DNA of 64,000 nt. Origin: Bradyrhizobium sediminis. GTDB lineage: Bacteria; Pseudomonadota; Alphaproteobacteria; Rhizobiales; Xanthobacteraceae. The notes beneath the pieces are model-generated. The model had not been told where the DNA came from. It worked only from the letters and a program-made list of their open reading frames with translations, and ran no database searches. The position numbers and the translations under genes were made by a program. Below are positions 8,617-16,407 of the stretch, one piece after another. The stretch is from NCBI RefSeq assembly GCF_018736085.1, contig NZ_CP076134.1:1498501-1562500 (forward strand). Reading direction: 5' to 3'. Position 1 is the stretch's first letter. The number at the start of each line of letters is the position of its first letter.

Positions 8617-9070
8617 CATCAGCCAGCCTGTAAGCCGGGTTCTGTAGGGCACCGCCTGCTTGCGCAAGCGGTACGTGACGGCCATTCCTCTGGGACAACG
8701 TTTGCACGTTGCCTCGAGCAACCTACCCGGACGGCGAGCCTGACATCGCCCTGCGGAGTTATCGCTTTGCAGCGAACATCCCGCGTTGCCGTCCCTATTC
8801 GGTCTTGCTCCCGGTGTGGTTTGCCATGCCGGTTCCGTTGCCGGACCCGCGGTGCGCTCTTACCGCACCTTTTCACCCTTACCTCCCCCTCCCTTAATCC
8901 CTCCCCCGCAAGCGGGGGAGGGTAGGGTGGGGGAAGGCGGTTCGTTCTCTGTGGCACTGTCCCTGGGGTCGCCCCCGCCGGACGTTATCCGGCACCGTAT
9001 GTCGATGGAGCCCGGACTTTCCTCCCCCGCAGCCTTTCGACCGTAGCGGGAGCGGCCGTCCGGCCGACTG
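8617..9070 (-). ncRNA. rnpB: RNase P RNA, bacterial type A
   Basis: Catalytic RNA of RNase P, which removes 5' leaders from tRNA precursors. Read on the minus strand it shows the universal 5' core GAGGAAAGUCCGGGCUCC, the GGUGAAAAGGUGCGGUAAGAGCGCACCGC block, and the 3' core ending in ACAGAACCCGGCUUACAGGC, split here only for description. The P1 helix closes between AGUCGGCC (9069-9062) and GGCUGGCU (8628-8621). The P12 region (about 8881-8936) is enlarged by a C-rich/G-rich palindromic repeat. At about 454 nt it is longer than usual for the group. Confidence 0.95.
8881..8936. repeat. C/G-rich palindromic repeat inside rnpB P12
   Basis: CCCTCCCCCGC-AA-GCGGGGGAGGG (8899-8922) is a perfect 11-bp stem, followed by TAGGGTGGGGG. 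It looks like the abundant intergenic repeat of this bacterial group that reads CCCTCCCCC...GGGGGAGGGTAGGGTGGG. It falls exactly where helix P12 of the RNase P RNA should be, between the ACCGCC and GGGUGAAA core segments, so the RNA appears to have absorbed the repeat. Confidence 0.75.
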
Positions 9071-9078
9071 ACACCCTT

Positions 9079-9107
9079 GTGATGGGGGCTCGAGGCCGTC
9101 GCGTCAA
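9079..9107 (-). promoter_or_regulatory. putative rnpB promoter
   Basis: On the minus strand TTGACG (9107-9102) and CATCAC (9084-9079) are separated by 17 nt and end about 8 nt before the predicted 5' end of the RNase P RNA. The -35 is good and the -10 weak, which is common in alphaproteobacteria. Confidence 0.5.
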
Positions 9108-9280
9108 GCCGATAACGGCGACGCCGGCCCTGAAAATAAATTATCCTGAAGATGTCGTTTTGCGTTGTCGCCGTTCGACTGGGGGCCGGCGATCCAGCCG
9201 ATCAAAAGGAGCTGACCCGATGCAGTAATCAGGCGCTGAGGAGGCAAATCGAATCGCGCTCGACAGCGACCGGGGTGTAG

Positions 9281-9306
9281 GGCGGATTGGCGTAGCGTAA
9301 TCCGCC
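9281..9306. repeat. small palindromic repeat (GGCGGATT / AATCCGCC)
   Basis: Inverted 8-bp arms with a GGCGTAGCGT spacer. This matches a widely scattered alphaproteobacterial intergenic repeat that I know in forms such as GTAGGGTGGATTAGCG. Confidence 0.55.
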
Positions 9307-9347
9307 ATCTTTGCTCCAGGCATGCCCTGCGCGGTGCCGCCGGTTAC

Positions 9348-9380
9348 TTTGCATGGGGTTGTTTTCGATATTTTTGGTTT
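9348..9380. repeat. TTTGCATGGGG element, copy 1
   Basis: TTTGCATGGGGTTGTTTTCG, continuing into a T-rich run, lies 4 bp past the stop codon of the minus-strand metal ATPase. A close copy is found at 39998-40031, again just past the stop of a minus-strand gene. Confidence 0.6.
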
Positions 9381-9384
9381 GGGG

Positions 9385-11673
9385 CTACCGCGCCGCGACC
9401 GCCTCGTAGATGTCTTCTTCCTGCGCGGTGTGCAGGCGGACCAGCGTCTCCACCGCCTCGATCAGGCGCTGGGCGTCGCGGACGAGATAGCGGTCGACCT
9501 TCTCCGACGGCAGGTCCTCGACGACGCGGGCGAGCAGGCGGGCGAGATGCAGGATCTCGCGGTGCGCGCGGCTCATTGCCGAGAGGCCGTGGCTTTCCCG
9601 CAAGACCGTGGCGAGCTGTGGATAGACGTGGCCCTCGTCGTCGCGCTCGTGGGCGACCACCTGGTCCTGAACCAGTTTGTTGGCCTCGGCGATGATGACG
9701 GCGGCGCGCTCCGGGCTGGCATCGTCGAGCTCGTCGACGATCGATCGCAGCCGGTCGAGGTTGCCGATCAGTTCGAGATGACTGCGATGCAGCTCGTGTC
9801 CGGCCGCAGCGGTCATGCTTCCGCCGGCGCGGCCGCGACCCGGGTTGAGGGCGCGCAGCGCATTGAGGATCACGGCAACATCGATCACCTCCTGGACGAT
9901 GGCCGCCGGAACCGGCAGCAGCCAGCCTAAGGTCGCCGCCAGCATGGCGAGCGTCGACAGCGCCATGCCTGCGACGATGCTTTCGATGGCGATCCGCCGC
10001 GCGCGTTGCGCGATCTCGATCGCCTCGCCGACCCGGTCGAGCCGGTCGGCCAGGATCACCACGTCGGCGGCTTCCGACGAGGCGCTGGCGCCGCGGGCGC
10101 CGAGTGCGATCCCGACATCGGCCGCAGCCAGCGCCGGCGCGTCGTTGATGCCGTCGCCGACCATGATGGTCGGATTGAGCCGCTGCTCGGAGCGCACCGC
10201 GTCGACCTTGTCGGTGGGCACGCGCTCGGCCAGCACCGAGTCGAGATCGAGTGCTGCGCCGATCGCCTGCGCGGCGCCGGCGCGGTCGCCGGTGACCATG
10301 ACGATGCGGGCAACGCCGGCCTCGCGCAGCAGCCGGATCGCCCGCGGCGTGTCGGAACGCAGTTCGTCGGCGAGCAGCAATGCGCCGATCGGCCGTCCCT
10401 CGACCGCGACGAAGACGATCAGCGCCGATCGCCACGAGGCGCGCCGGATCGCCCGCGTTGCCCATTCGGCGACCTGCGAGCTTGCAAGAATCATTTCGCG
10501 CGAACCCGCGCTCACGCGCCGTCCCTCGATCACGCCGTGCAGGCCCGAGCCCATGGCCTCCCTGACCTCTTCGGGCAGCTTGAGATGCAGGCCGCGCTCG
10601 GTGCCGGCCTGCACGATGGCGCCCGCGATCACATGATGCGACGCCTGTTCGAGCGAGGCGCCGAGCAGCAATACCTCTTCGGCGGTTTCACCCGGCGCCA
10701 CTTCGACGGAAAGCAATCGCGCGCCGCCGACCGTCAGCGTCCCGGTCTTGTCGAACAGCACGGTGTGGGCGCGCGCCAGCGCCTCCAGCGGGCCGCCACC
10801 CTTGACCAGGATGCCGCGCCGCGCCGCCCGGGCAACGCCGGCGATGAAGGCGACGGGAGCAGCCAGAATCAGCGGACACGGCGTCGCCGCCACCAGCACG
10901 GCGAGGCTGCGCAGCAGATCGCCCGAGATCAGCCAGGCGACGAGCGCCAGCGCCAGCGTTACCGGCAGGAATACCAGCGCATAGCGGTCGGCCAGCCGCA
11001 CGAACGGCGCCTTCGCGGTCTGCGCCGTGGTCACCAGCTTTACGATGCCGGCATAGGTGCTGTCGCCGGCGACCGCCGTCACCGTCATTTCAAAGGTCTC
11101 GCCGGCGTTCAGCGAGCCGGAGAGGATCGCGGCGCCGCGCGCTTTGGCCACCGGGATCGGCTCGCCGGTCAGCGCCGACTCGTCGACGACAGCCGTGACC
11201 GAACTGACGATGCCGTCGACCGGAACGACTTCGCCGGCCCGCACCAGCAGCCGGTCGCCGACCGCCACCGTGCCGACCAGCACTTCCTCGATTCGGCCAT
11301 CGACGCAGCGATGGGCCTCGCGCGGCGCGCGATCGACCAGCGAACGCAGATCGTGTTCGGCGCGGGCAACCGCGATATCCTCGAGCACATTGCCGCCAGA
11401 ATACATCAGCGCGACCACGGCTCCAGCCAGCGGCTGGCCGAGCGCCAGCGCTGCACTCATCGACACCAGCGCGATGGCATCGACGCCGAACCGGCCCGCC
11501 AGAAAATCTCTCACGATCGAGACCGCCAGTCCCGCCACCACGGGTACGGTCGCCAGCGTCCAGCAGAGATCGGCAAGGTCGGTGCGGCCGTCCAGCGCGG
11601 CCAGAATTCCCGCTGTCAGACCCGCGATGGCGATCGCGACCAGCGCCGACCGCAGAACGCGCTCAAACGACAT
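9385..11673 (-). CDS. P1B-5-type heavy-metal ATPase with C-terminal hemerythrin domain
   Basis: Inner-membrane metal-exporting P-type ATPase of 762 aa. Landmarks are a TGE-type actuator motif (LTGEPIP, about 169), the transmembrane metal site TPCP (264-267), phosphorylation site DKTGT (308-312), and hinge GDGINDAP (506-513). There is no N-terminal metal-binding domain. Residues about 622-760 form a hemerythrin-like helical bundle with the expected His/Glu/Asp ligands (ELHRSH, HERDDEGHVYP, HREILHL, HTAQEEDIYE). A TPC motif plus a hemerythrin tail is the signature of subgroup P1B-5, whose studied rhizobial member (Nia) handles Ni and Fe in nodules. That function is inferred here from architecture. 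Confidence 0.92.
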   Translation of the reverse strand: MSFERVLRSALVAIAIAGLTAGILAALDGRTDLADLCWTLATVPVVAGLAVSIVRDFLAGRFGVDAIALVSMSAALALGQPLAGAVVALMYSGGNVLEDIAVARAEHDLRSLVDRAPREAHRCVDGRIEEVLVGTVAVGDRLLVRAGEVVPVDGIVSSVTAVVDESALTGEPIPVAKARGAAILSGSLNAGETFEMTVTAVAGDSTYAGIVKLVTTAQTAKAPFVRLADRYALVFLPVTLALALVAWLISGDLLRSLAVLVAATPCPLILAAPVAFIAGVARAARRGILVKGGGPLEALARAHTVLFDKTGTLTVGGARLLSVEVAPGETAEEVLLLGASLEQASHHVIAGAIVQAGTERGLHLKLPEEVREAMGSGLHGVIEGRRVSAGSREMILASSQVAEWATRAIRRASWRSALIVFVAVEGRPIGALLLADELRSDTPRAIRLLREAGVARIVMVTGDRAGAAQAIGAALDLDSVLAERVPTDKVDAVRSEQRLNPTIMVGDGINDAPALAAADVGIALGARGASASSEAADVVILADRLDRVGEAIEIAQRARRIAIESIVAGMALSTLAMLAATLGWLLPVPAAIVQEVIDVAVILNALRALNPGRGRAGGSMTAAAGHELHRSHLELIGNLDRLRSIVDELDDASPERAAVIIAEANKLVQDQVVAHERDDEGHVYPQLATVLRESHGLSAMSRAHREILHLARLLARVVEDLPSEKVDRYLVRDAQRLIEAVETLVRLHTAQEEDIYEAVAAR

Positions 11674-11771
11674 CGACCCATTTCCTGCTCAAGCCGCCAT
11701 GGCGGCTTGTCGCCGAAAACGCGCCGGTCGCACTTGATGAAAGTCAATGGCCGGGCCGAATTGTCCCGATG

Positions 11772-12554
11772 TTACCTTGCTGCGACGGCCACGGCTTCGG
11801 CCGGCAGGCTCTCGAGCAGCGACTGCAAGGTGACCAGCGTCGAATGATCGGCGACGCCGTCGACGCGGGCAGGGCGGAAATGGCGCTGGAACGCGGCGAC
11901 CACTTCCATGGTGGTGCCGTCGTATTTTCCATGCGTGGGGATGCCGTAGCCGTACTTGGCCAGCGCCCGCTGCAGGCCGAGCACGTCGTCGCCGATGCTG
12001 CCGAGCTTCATCGCTTCGCCGCGCACGATCGGCGCCGGCTGCACCCAGTGGCCGACCCCCGAATTGGCCAGCGAATGCCAGGGAAATTTCTCGCCCGGGT
12101 CTTTCTTGCGGGAGGGGGCGACATCGGAATGGGCGAGCACGCGATGCGACGGCACCTTGCGGCGGAGCATGATGCCCCGGCACAGCGCGATCACCGCGGC
12201 GATCTGGCGCAGCGGAAAATCCGGATAGCCCCAGTCGTGGCCGCGATTGACGATCTCGACGCCGATCGAACAGGAATTGATGTCTTCTTCGCCTGCCCAG
12301 GACGCCGCGCCGGCATGCCAGGCGCGCTTGGCCTCCGGCACGCACTGCACGATGCGGCCGTCTTCCAGCACGATATAATGCGCCGATACGTCGGTGCCCG
12401 CCGTGCACAGTTGCGCGATCGCGCCTTCGACATCGGGCATGCCGGTGTAGTGCAGCACGATCATGTCGGGCAAACGGCCCTTGTTCCGCTCGCCATAATT
12501 CGCCGACGGGATCACGTCGGAGGCGATCGAGGAATCCGGGGTGAATGTCTTCAT
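11772..12554 (-). CDS. N-acetylmuramoyl-L-alanine amidase (amidase_2) with PG-binding domain
   Basis: Cleaves the amide bond between MurNAc and the peptide stem in peptidoglycan or in recycled muropeptides. The amidase_2 (AmpD/AmiD) domain shows the first zinc ligand in MIVLHYTGM, SAHYIVLEDG, WHAG, the conserved GVEIVN, and the later ligand pair HSDVAPSRKKDPG. A C-terminal peptidoglycan-binding helical domain starts at MKLGSIGDDVLGLQRAL. No signal peptide is seen, so it is likely cytosolic. The start is uncertain: ATG at 12554 gives 260 aa, whereas ATG 12635 or TTG 12647 would add 27-31 poorly conserved residues. It is divergent from the dcw cluster. Confidence 0.85.
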   Translation of the reverse strand: MKTFTPDSSIASDVIPSANYGERNKGRLPDMIVLHYTGMPDVEGAIAQLCTAGTDVSAHYIVLEDGRIVQCVPEAKRAWHAGAASWAGEEDINSCSIGVEIVNRGHDWGYPDFPLRQIAAVIALCRGIMLRRKVPSHRVLAHSDVAPSRKKDPGEKFPWHSLANSGVGHWVQPAPIVRGEAMKLGSIGDDVLGLQRALAKYGYGIPTHGKYDGTTMEVVAAFQRHFRPARVDGVADHSTLVTLQSLLESLPAEAVAVAAR

Positions 12555-12666
12555 ACTGGCGTTGGCCTTGGGCAACGGGACGGCGCGACGCCTCGAATCA
12601 ATCCCAACAGGCGGTGCGAACGAACCGAGCGACATAGGAAGGCTCAAACCGGGCAGGAGAACGGCA

Positions 12667-12879
12667 ATGGCGCGTTTTCAAGACGACCTCGTTTACTATT
12701 CCTTTACGATGTCGTCAGCGCAATCGGGCAGCGCCCTGCCGCTTCGCATTTTGGCCGAGTGTGTGCGGGAAGCATCACCGGCCGTCCGGTTCCAGGCAAT
12801 AGACGGGCATTGCCGCGAGGAGCGGCCGCGCGCCTTGCCCGCGACCCAAATCCTCCCCAATCCTTCAACGCTTTCTTAA
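12667..12879 (+). CDS. possible 70-residue ORF upstream of dcw cluster
   Basis: ATG at 12667 follows AGGAGAACGGCA, a good ribosome site, and opens a 70-codon frame (MARFQDDLVYYSFTMSSA...). I recognise no family, and the second half is of biased composition. It is divergent from the amidase and ends 285 bp before rsmH. It may be a small protein, a leader or a decayed gene. Confidence 0.3.
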   Translation: MARFQDDLVYYSFTMSSAQSGSALPLRILAECVREASPAVRFQAIDGHCREERPRALPATQILPNPSTLS

Positions 12880-13164
12880 CGCTAACTGACGTTACTAAGT
12901 GGTGAAGAGCCGGACCGGTTTTGGGGGACGGCCGAGGCCAGCTTTGACGCTCGAAATCCCATGGCAGCCCAGCAAATTCCATCGGGAAATCCGGGCTTGC
13001 GATGGGGGATACGCGGGATCGGCAATCGTGCCTCGCCAAGGCTTTCTTGTCGAACGCCGTCTTTCGAGGCGAAAAGTCCGGCGAAGCGCAGGGATTTGAG
13101 GCGCAATGGGCCTGTTCGCGTCCAGTTTCCGCACCTTCCCCCGGACCGTATCCGGAGCCGGGGC
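12880..13164. other. long leader region before rsmH
   Basis: No recognisable gene; in particular no mraZ, which precedes rsmH in many bacteria. CTTAACGCTAACTGACGTTA at 12874-12893 is the likeliest promoter area (TTAA half-site, possible CtrA-like). The frame upstream of rsmH stays open from 12961, but its codon content does not look like the gene. The first credible start is 13165. Confidence 0.4.
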
Positions 13165-14160
13165 ATGAATCCGGCTGGCCCACGTCATATCCCCGTGCTC
13201 GGCCGTCAGGCGATCGAGATGCTCGCCCCGCGCGACGGCGGCATCTATGTCGACGCCACCTTTGGGGCCGGCGGCTATAGCCGGGCGATCCTCGACGTCG
13301 CCGGAACCCGCGTCATCGGCATCGATCGCGACCGCACGGCAATTGCGGGCGGATTCGATCTGGTGGATCGATCCGGCGGCCGGCTCACGCTGGTCGAGGA
13401 CCGCTTTTCCAATCTCGCCGAAATCTGCGCCGCGCAGGGCGCCTCCGCGGTCGACGGCGTGGTGATGGACGTCGGGGTGTCCTCGATGCAGCTCGACCAG
13501 GCCGAGCGCGGCTTTTCGTTTCGCCTCGGCGGCCCGCTCGACATGCGGATGGGCCATGACGGGCCGAGCGCGGCCGACGTGGTCGCCAGGGCGTCCGAGG
13601 CCGATCTCGCCAACATCATCTACATCTTCGGCGAAGAGCGTCACTCCCGCGCCGTCGCCAAGGCCATCGTCGCCGCGCGCAAGGAAGCGCCGATTACGAC
13701 CACCCGCGCGCTGGCCGATATCGTCTCGAAGGTGGTGTGGTCGAGGCCGGGCGAAATCCACCCGGCCACCCGCACCTTCCAGGCGCTGCGGATCTTCGTC
13801 AACGAAGAGCTCGACGAACTGCATCTGGCGCTCGCAGCGTCGGAACATGTGTTGAAGCCGGGCGGCCGGCTGGTGGTGGTGTCGTTCCATTCGCTGGAAG
13901 ACCGCATCGTCAAGAATTTCCTGGTCGAGCGCGCCAGGGCCGGCGGCGGATCGCGGCATCTGCCCGAGGTGAACCAGGCCGCGCCGAGCTTCGTCATTCT
14001 GACCAAGCGTCCGGTCACGGCCGATGACGACGAGATTGCCGCCAACCCGCGCGCGCGTTCGGCAAAGCTGCGTGCGGCCGAGCGCACCGCCGCACCTGCG
14101 CATGCAGGTGCGGCATTGCCGGCATGGCCTGTTCTCGATGACGTGATGAGGGGAGGCTGA
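13165..14160 (+). CDS. rsmH: 16S rRNA (cytosine1402-N4)-methyltransferase
   Basis: Methylates N4 of C1402 in the decoding centre of 16S rRNA using S-adenosylmethionine; first gene of the dcw cluster. The 331-aa protein begins [20 protein letters not shown], with the SAM site [28 protein letters not shown], the [12 protein letters not shown] block and the C-terminal [11 protein letters not shown], all family hallmarks. The ATG at 13165 (after GGAGCCGGGGC) is preferred to the longer open frame from 12961. The stop is 2 nt before ftsL, so the genes are co-transcribed. Confidence 0.95.
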   Translation: MNPAGPRHIPVLGRQAIEMLAPRDGGIYVDATFGAGGYSRAILDVAGTRVIGIDRDRTAIAGGFDLVDRSGGRLTLVEDRFSNLAEICAAQGASAVDGVVMDVGVSSMQLDQAERGFSFRLGGPLDMRMGHDGPSAADVVARASEADLANIIYIFGEERHSRAVAKAIVAARKEAPITTTRALADIVSKVVWSRPGEIHPATRTFQALRIFVNEELDELHLALAASEHVLKPGGRLVVVSFHSLEDRIVKNFLVERARAGGGSRHLPEVNQAAPSFVILTKRPVTADDDEIAANPRARSAKLRAAERTAAPAHAGAALPAWPVLDDVMRGG

Positions 14161-14162
14161 CC

Positions 14163-14555
14163 ATGCGGATCATCCATCTCCTCGTGATCGCCGCTTTGGT
14201 GTTCGCCGCCGCCTATGTCTACCGGATCAAGATGGAATCCACTTCGCGTACCGAGCGCGTGCTGCGGCTGCATGCGGAAATCCGCGAGCAGCGCGACGCC
14301 ATCGCAGGCTTGCGGGCGGAATGGGCCAAGCTGGACTCGCCGTTGCGGCTGCAGGGCCTCGCCGAGCGTCACCTGGGGCTGAAACCGCTCACCGCCGCCC
14401 AATACGATTCATTGAAGAACCTGCCCGAGCGGCCGCCGCGCTTCTTCAAACCGGGCGATCCCGATCCGATCGGGGCGATGCTCGAGACCATCGATGCCGC
14501 GGCCGATGCTTCGACTGTGACGGGTTCGGTGCCGGCACCGGGGGATCGGCGATGA
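14163..14555 (+). CDS. ftsL: cell division protein FtsL-like
   Basis: Bitopic divisome protein of 130 aa. It has a short N-terminus, one membrane helix (IIHLLVIAALVFAAAYVYRI), a heptad-rich coiled coil (about residues 35-62), and a proline-rich tail. Sequence conservation is low in this family, so the call rests on topology and on its place between rsmH and ftsI. FtsL with FtsB and FtsQ recruits and activates FtsW-FtsI. The stop overlaps the ftsI start by 4 nt (ATGA), indicating translational coupling. Confidence 0.85.
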   Translation: MRIIHLLVIAALVFAAAYVYRIKMESTSRTERVLRLHAEIREQRDAIAGLRAEWAKLDSPLRLQGLAERHLGLKPLTAAQYDSLKNLPERPPRFFKPGDPDPIGAMLETIDAAADASTVTGSVPAPGDRR

Positions 14556-16300
14556 CCGGTTCCGCGCCCACCGCCGTCAAGCCCACGGAACCATGGCGGC
14601 AGCGGCTGATCCGCAGCCTGTTGTATGGGCGCAATGTCGACCGCGCCGCCAAGGCGCGCGCCCGTGTCGGACTGGCCATCCTGGCGTTCGCGGCGATCTA
14701 CGCCGTGATCGGCGGCCGGCTGGTGATGTTCGCGATCGGCGCCGACAATCACGCCGCGCGCCGCACTGCGGCGCAGGACGCCATTGCCACCGCACGGCCC
14801 GACATCGTCGACCGCAACGGCGAGGTGCTCGCCACCGACGTCAAGTCGCCGAGCCTGTTCGGCGAACCGCGCCGGATCATCGACAAGGACGAGGCGATCG
14901 AACTCCTTACCGCGACGCTGCCGGATCTCGACACCGGCGAAGTGCGTGAACGGCTGTCGTCGAAAAAGGGCTTCGTCTGGCTCAAGCGCGAAATCACGCC
15001 GAAGCAGCAGCAGCAAATTCACCGCCTCGGCATTCCCGGCATCGGCTTCCTGCGCGAGAACAAGCGGGTGTACCCCACCGGCGCCGAGGTGGCGCATCTG
15101 ATCGGCCTGGTCAACATCGACAACCAGGGCATCGCCGGGATGGAGAAATGGCTCGACAACAACGGTCTGGCCGATCTGCATCGCGCCGGCTTCGCCACCG
15201 ACCGGCTGCAGCGGCCGGTGGAACTGTCGATCGACCTGCGCGTCGAGCACGCGCTGCGCGACGAACTCCTGAAGGCCAAGGACAAATACAAGGCCAAGGC
15301 CGCCTCCGGCCTCGTCTCCAACGTCAAGACCGGCGAGATCGTGGCGATGGTGTCGCTGCCCGACTTCGACCCGAACAATCCGAAGGAAGCGCATGATCCT
15401 GATCGTATCAACCGGCTGACGACCGGCGTCTACGAGATGGGCTCGACCTTCAAGGCGCTGACGCTGGCGATGGCGCTGGATTCCGGCAAGGCCAATCTGA
15501 ATACGCTGTTCGATGCGCGCGGCGCGCTGCATTACGGCAAATTCACCATTCACGACACCCATCCGCTGGGCCGCCAGATCACGCTGTCGGAAGTGTTCAC
15601 CTTCTCCTCCAACGTCGGTGCGGCGCGGATCGCGCTGGCGCAGGGCGTCGAGGCGCACAAGGCGTTCCTGCGCAAGATGGGTCAGCTCGACCGGCTGCGC
15701 ACCGAGCTGCCCGAAAGCACTTCGCCGATCGTGCCGAAGCGCTGGAGCGAACTGAATACCATCACCATCGCCTTCGGCCACGGCCTTTCGGTCGCGCCGC
15801 TGCAGGCGGTGATGGGCATCAACGCCGTCATGAACGGCGGCTACCTGATCCCGCCGACCTTCCTCAAGCGGTCCGAAGCGGAAGCCAGGGCGATCGCGAA
15901 GAAGGTGCTCAAGTCGGAGACCTCCGACAAGATGCGCTATCTGATGCGGCTCAACGCCGAAATCGGAACCGCCAAGAAGGCCGACGTGAAGGGCTACTAT
16001 ATCGGCGGCAAGACCGGCACCTCGGAAAAGGTCGTCAACGGCCGCTACTCCAAGAAGCAGGTGCTGAACTCCTTCACCGCGATCATGCCGGCCGACAATC
16101 CGCAGTTCCAGGTGCTGGTGATGCTGGATGAGCCGAAGCCGCTGCCGGAAACCCACGGCTTCATTACCTCGGGCTGGAACGCTGTGCCGACCGGTGGCAA
16201 GGTGATCGAGCGCATTGCGCCGCTTCTGGGGGTCGAGCCGCGGTTCGATCTGCCGCCGTCCGAGCGCCTTATTCTTGCGGCATCCAAGGGAAGCCAGTAA
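14552..16300 (+). CDS. ftsI: septal peptidoglycan transpeptidase FtsI (PBP3)
   Basis: Class B penicillin-binding protein that crosslinks septal peptidoglycan with FtsW. The ATG at 14552 overlaps the ftsL stop and gives 582 aa. It has a cytoplasmic N-terminus, one anchor helix (about 39-62), and a pedestal domain. The transpeptidase domain has the active-site SxxK (S298-T-F-K301), SxN (S352-S-N354) and KTG (487-489 in GGKTGTSE). All three motifs are intact. Longer in-frame upstream starts overlap ftsL and lack sequence like the family. Confidence 0.95.
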   Translation: MTGSAPTAVKPTEPWRQRLIRSLLYGRNVDRAAKARARVGLAILAFAAIYAVIGGRLVMFAIGADNHAARRTAAQDAIATARPDIVDRNGEVLATDVKSPSLFGEPRRIIDKDEAIELLTATLPDLDTGEVRERLSSKKGFVWLKREITPKQQQQIHRLGIPGIGFLRENKRVYPTGAEVAHLIGLVNIDNQGIAGMEKWLDNNGLADLHRAGFATDRLQRPVELSIDLRVEHALRDELLKAKDKYKAKAASGLVSNVKTGEIVAMVSLPDFDPNNPKEAHDPDRINRLTTGVYEMGSTFKALTLAMALDSGKANLNTLFDARGALHYGKFTIHDTHPLGRQITLSEVFTFSSNVGAARIALAQGVEAHKAFLRKMGQLDRLRTELPESTSPIVPKRWSELNTITIAFGHGLSVAPLQAVMGINAVMNGGYLIPPTFLKRSEAEARAIAKKVLKSETSDKMRYLMRLNAEIGTAKKADVKGYYIGGKTGTSEKVVNGRYSKKQVLNSFTAIMPADNPQFQVLVMLDEPKPLPETHGFITSGWNAVPTGGKVIERIAPLLGVEPRFDLPPSERLILAASKGSQ

Positions 16301-16407
16301 GGCGTATATCATTGTCGCCGGTTTGAAGTTCCTGCCGTGGGTGCCGCGAATTCCTTTAGAGACTTCAAATTGATAAGCGACGCCAAGGCCGGCCGGACTG
16401 GAATATC

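Larger units (their letters stand above)
9108..9384. other. gene-free stretch between rnpB and the metal ATPase
   Basis: No convincing gene. It contains a small palindrome GGCGGATT-(N10)-AATCCGCC at 9281-9306, part of a widespread TAGGGCGGATTnGCGTAGCGTAATCCGCC-type repeat (split for length). It also holds a T-rich element at 9348-9380 that is repeated near 40 kb. Confidence 0.5.

Noticed and set aside
10006-11847. 613-codon open frame opposite the metal ATPase
   Set aside because: No recognisable domain and a low-complexity His/Arg/Gln composition; the minus-strand ATPase motifs are complete.
14369-16312. 647-codon open frame on the minus strand opposite ftsI
   Set aside because: Antisense shadow of ftsI in high-GC DNA; composition is His/Arg/Gln-rich and shows no family motif, while the plus strand has all PBP motifs.
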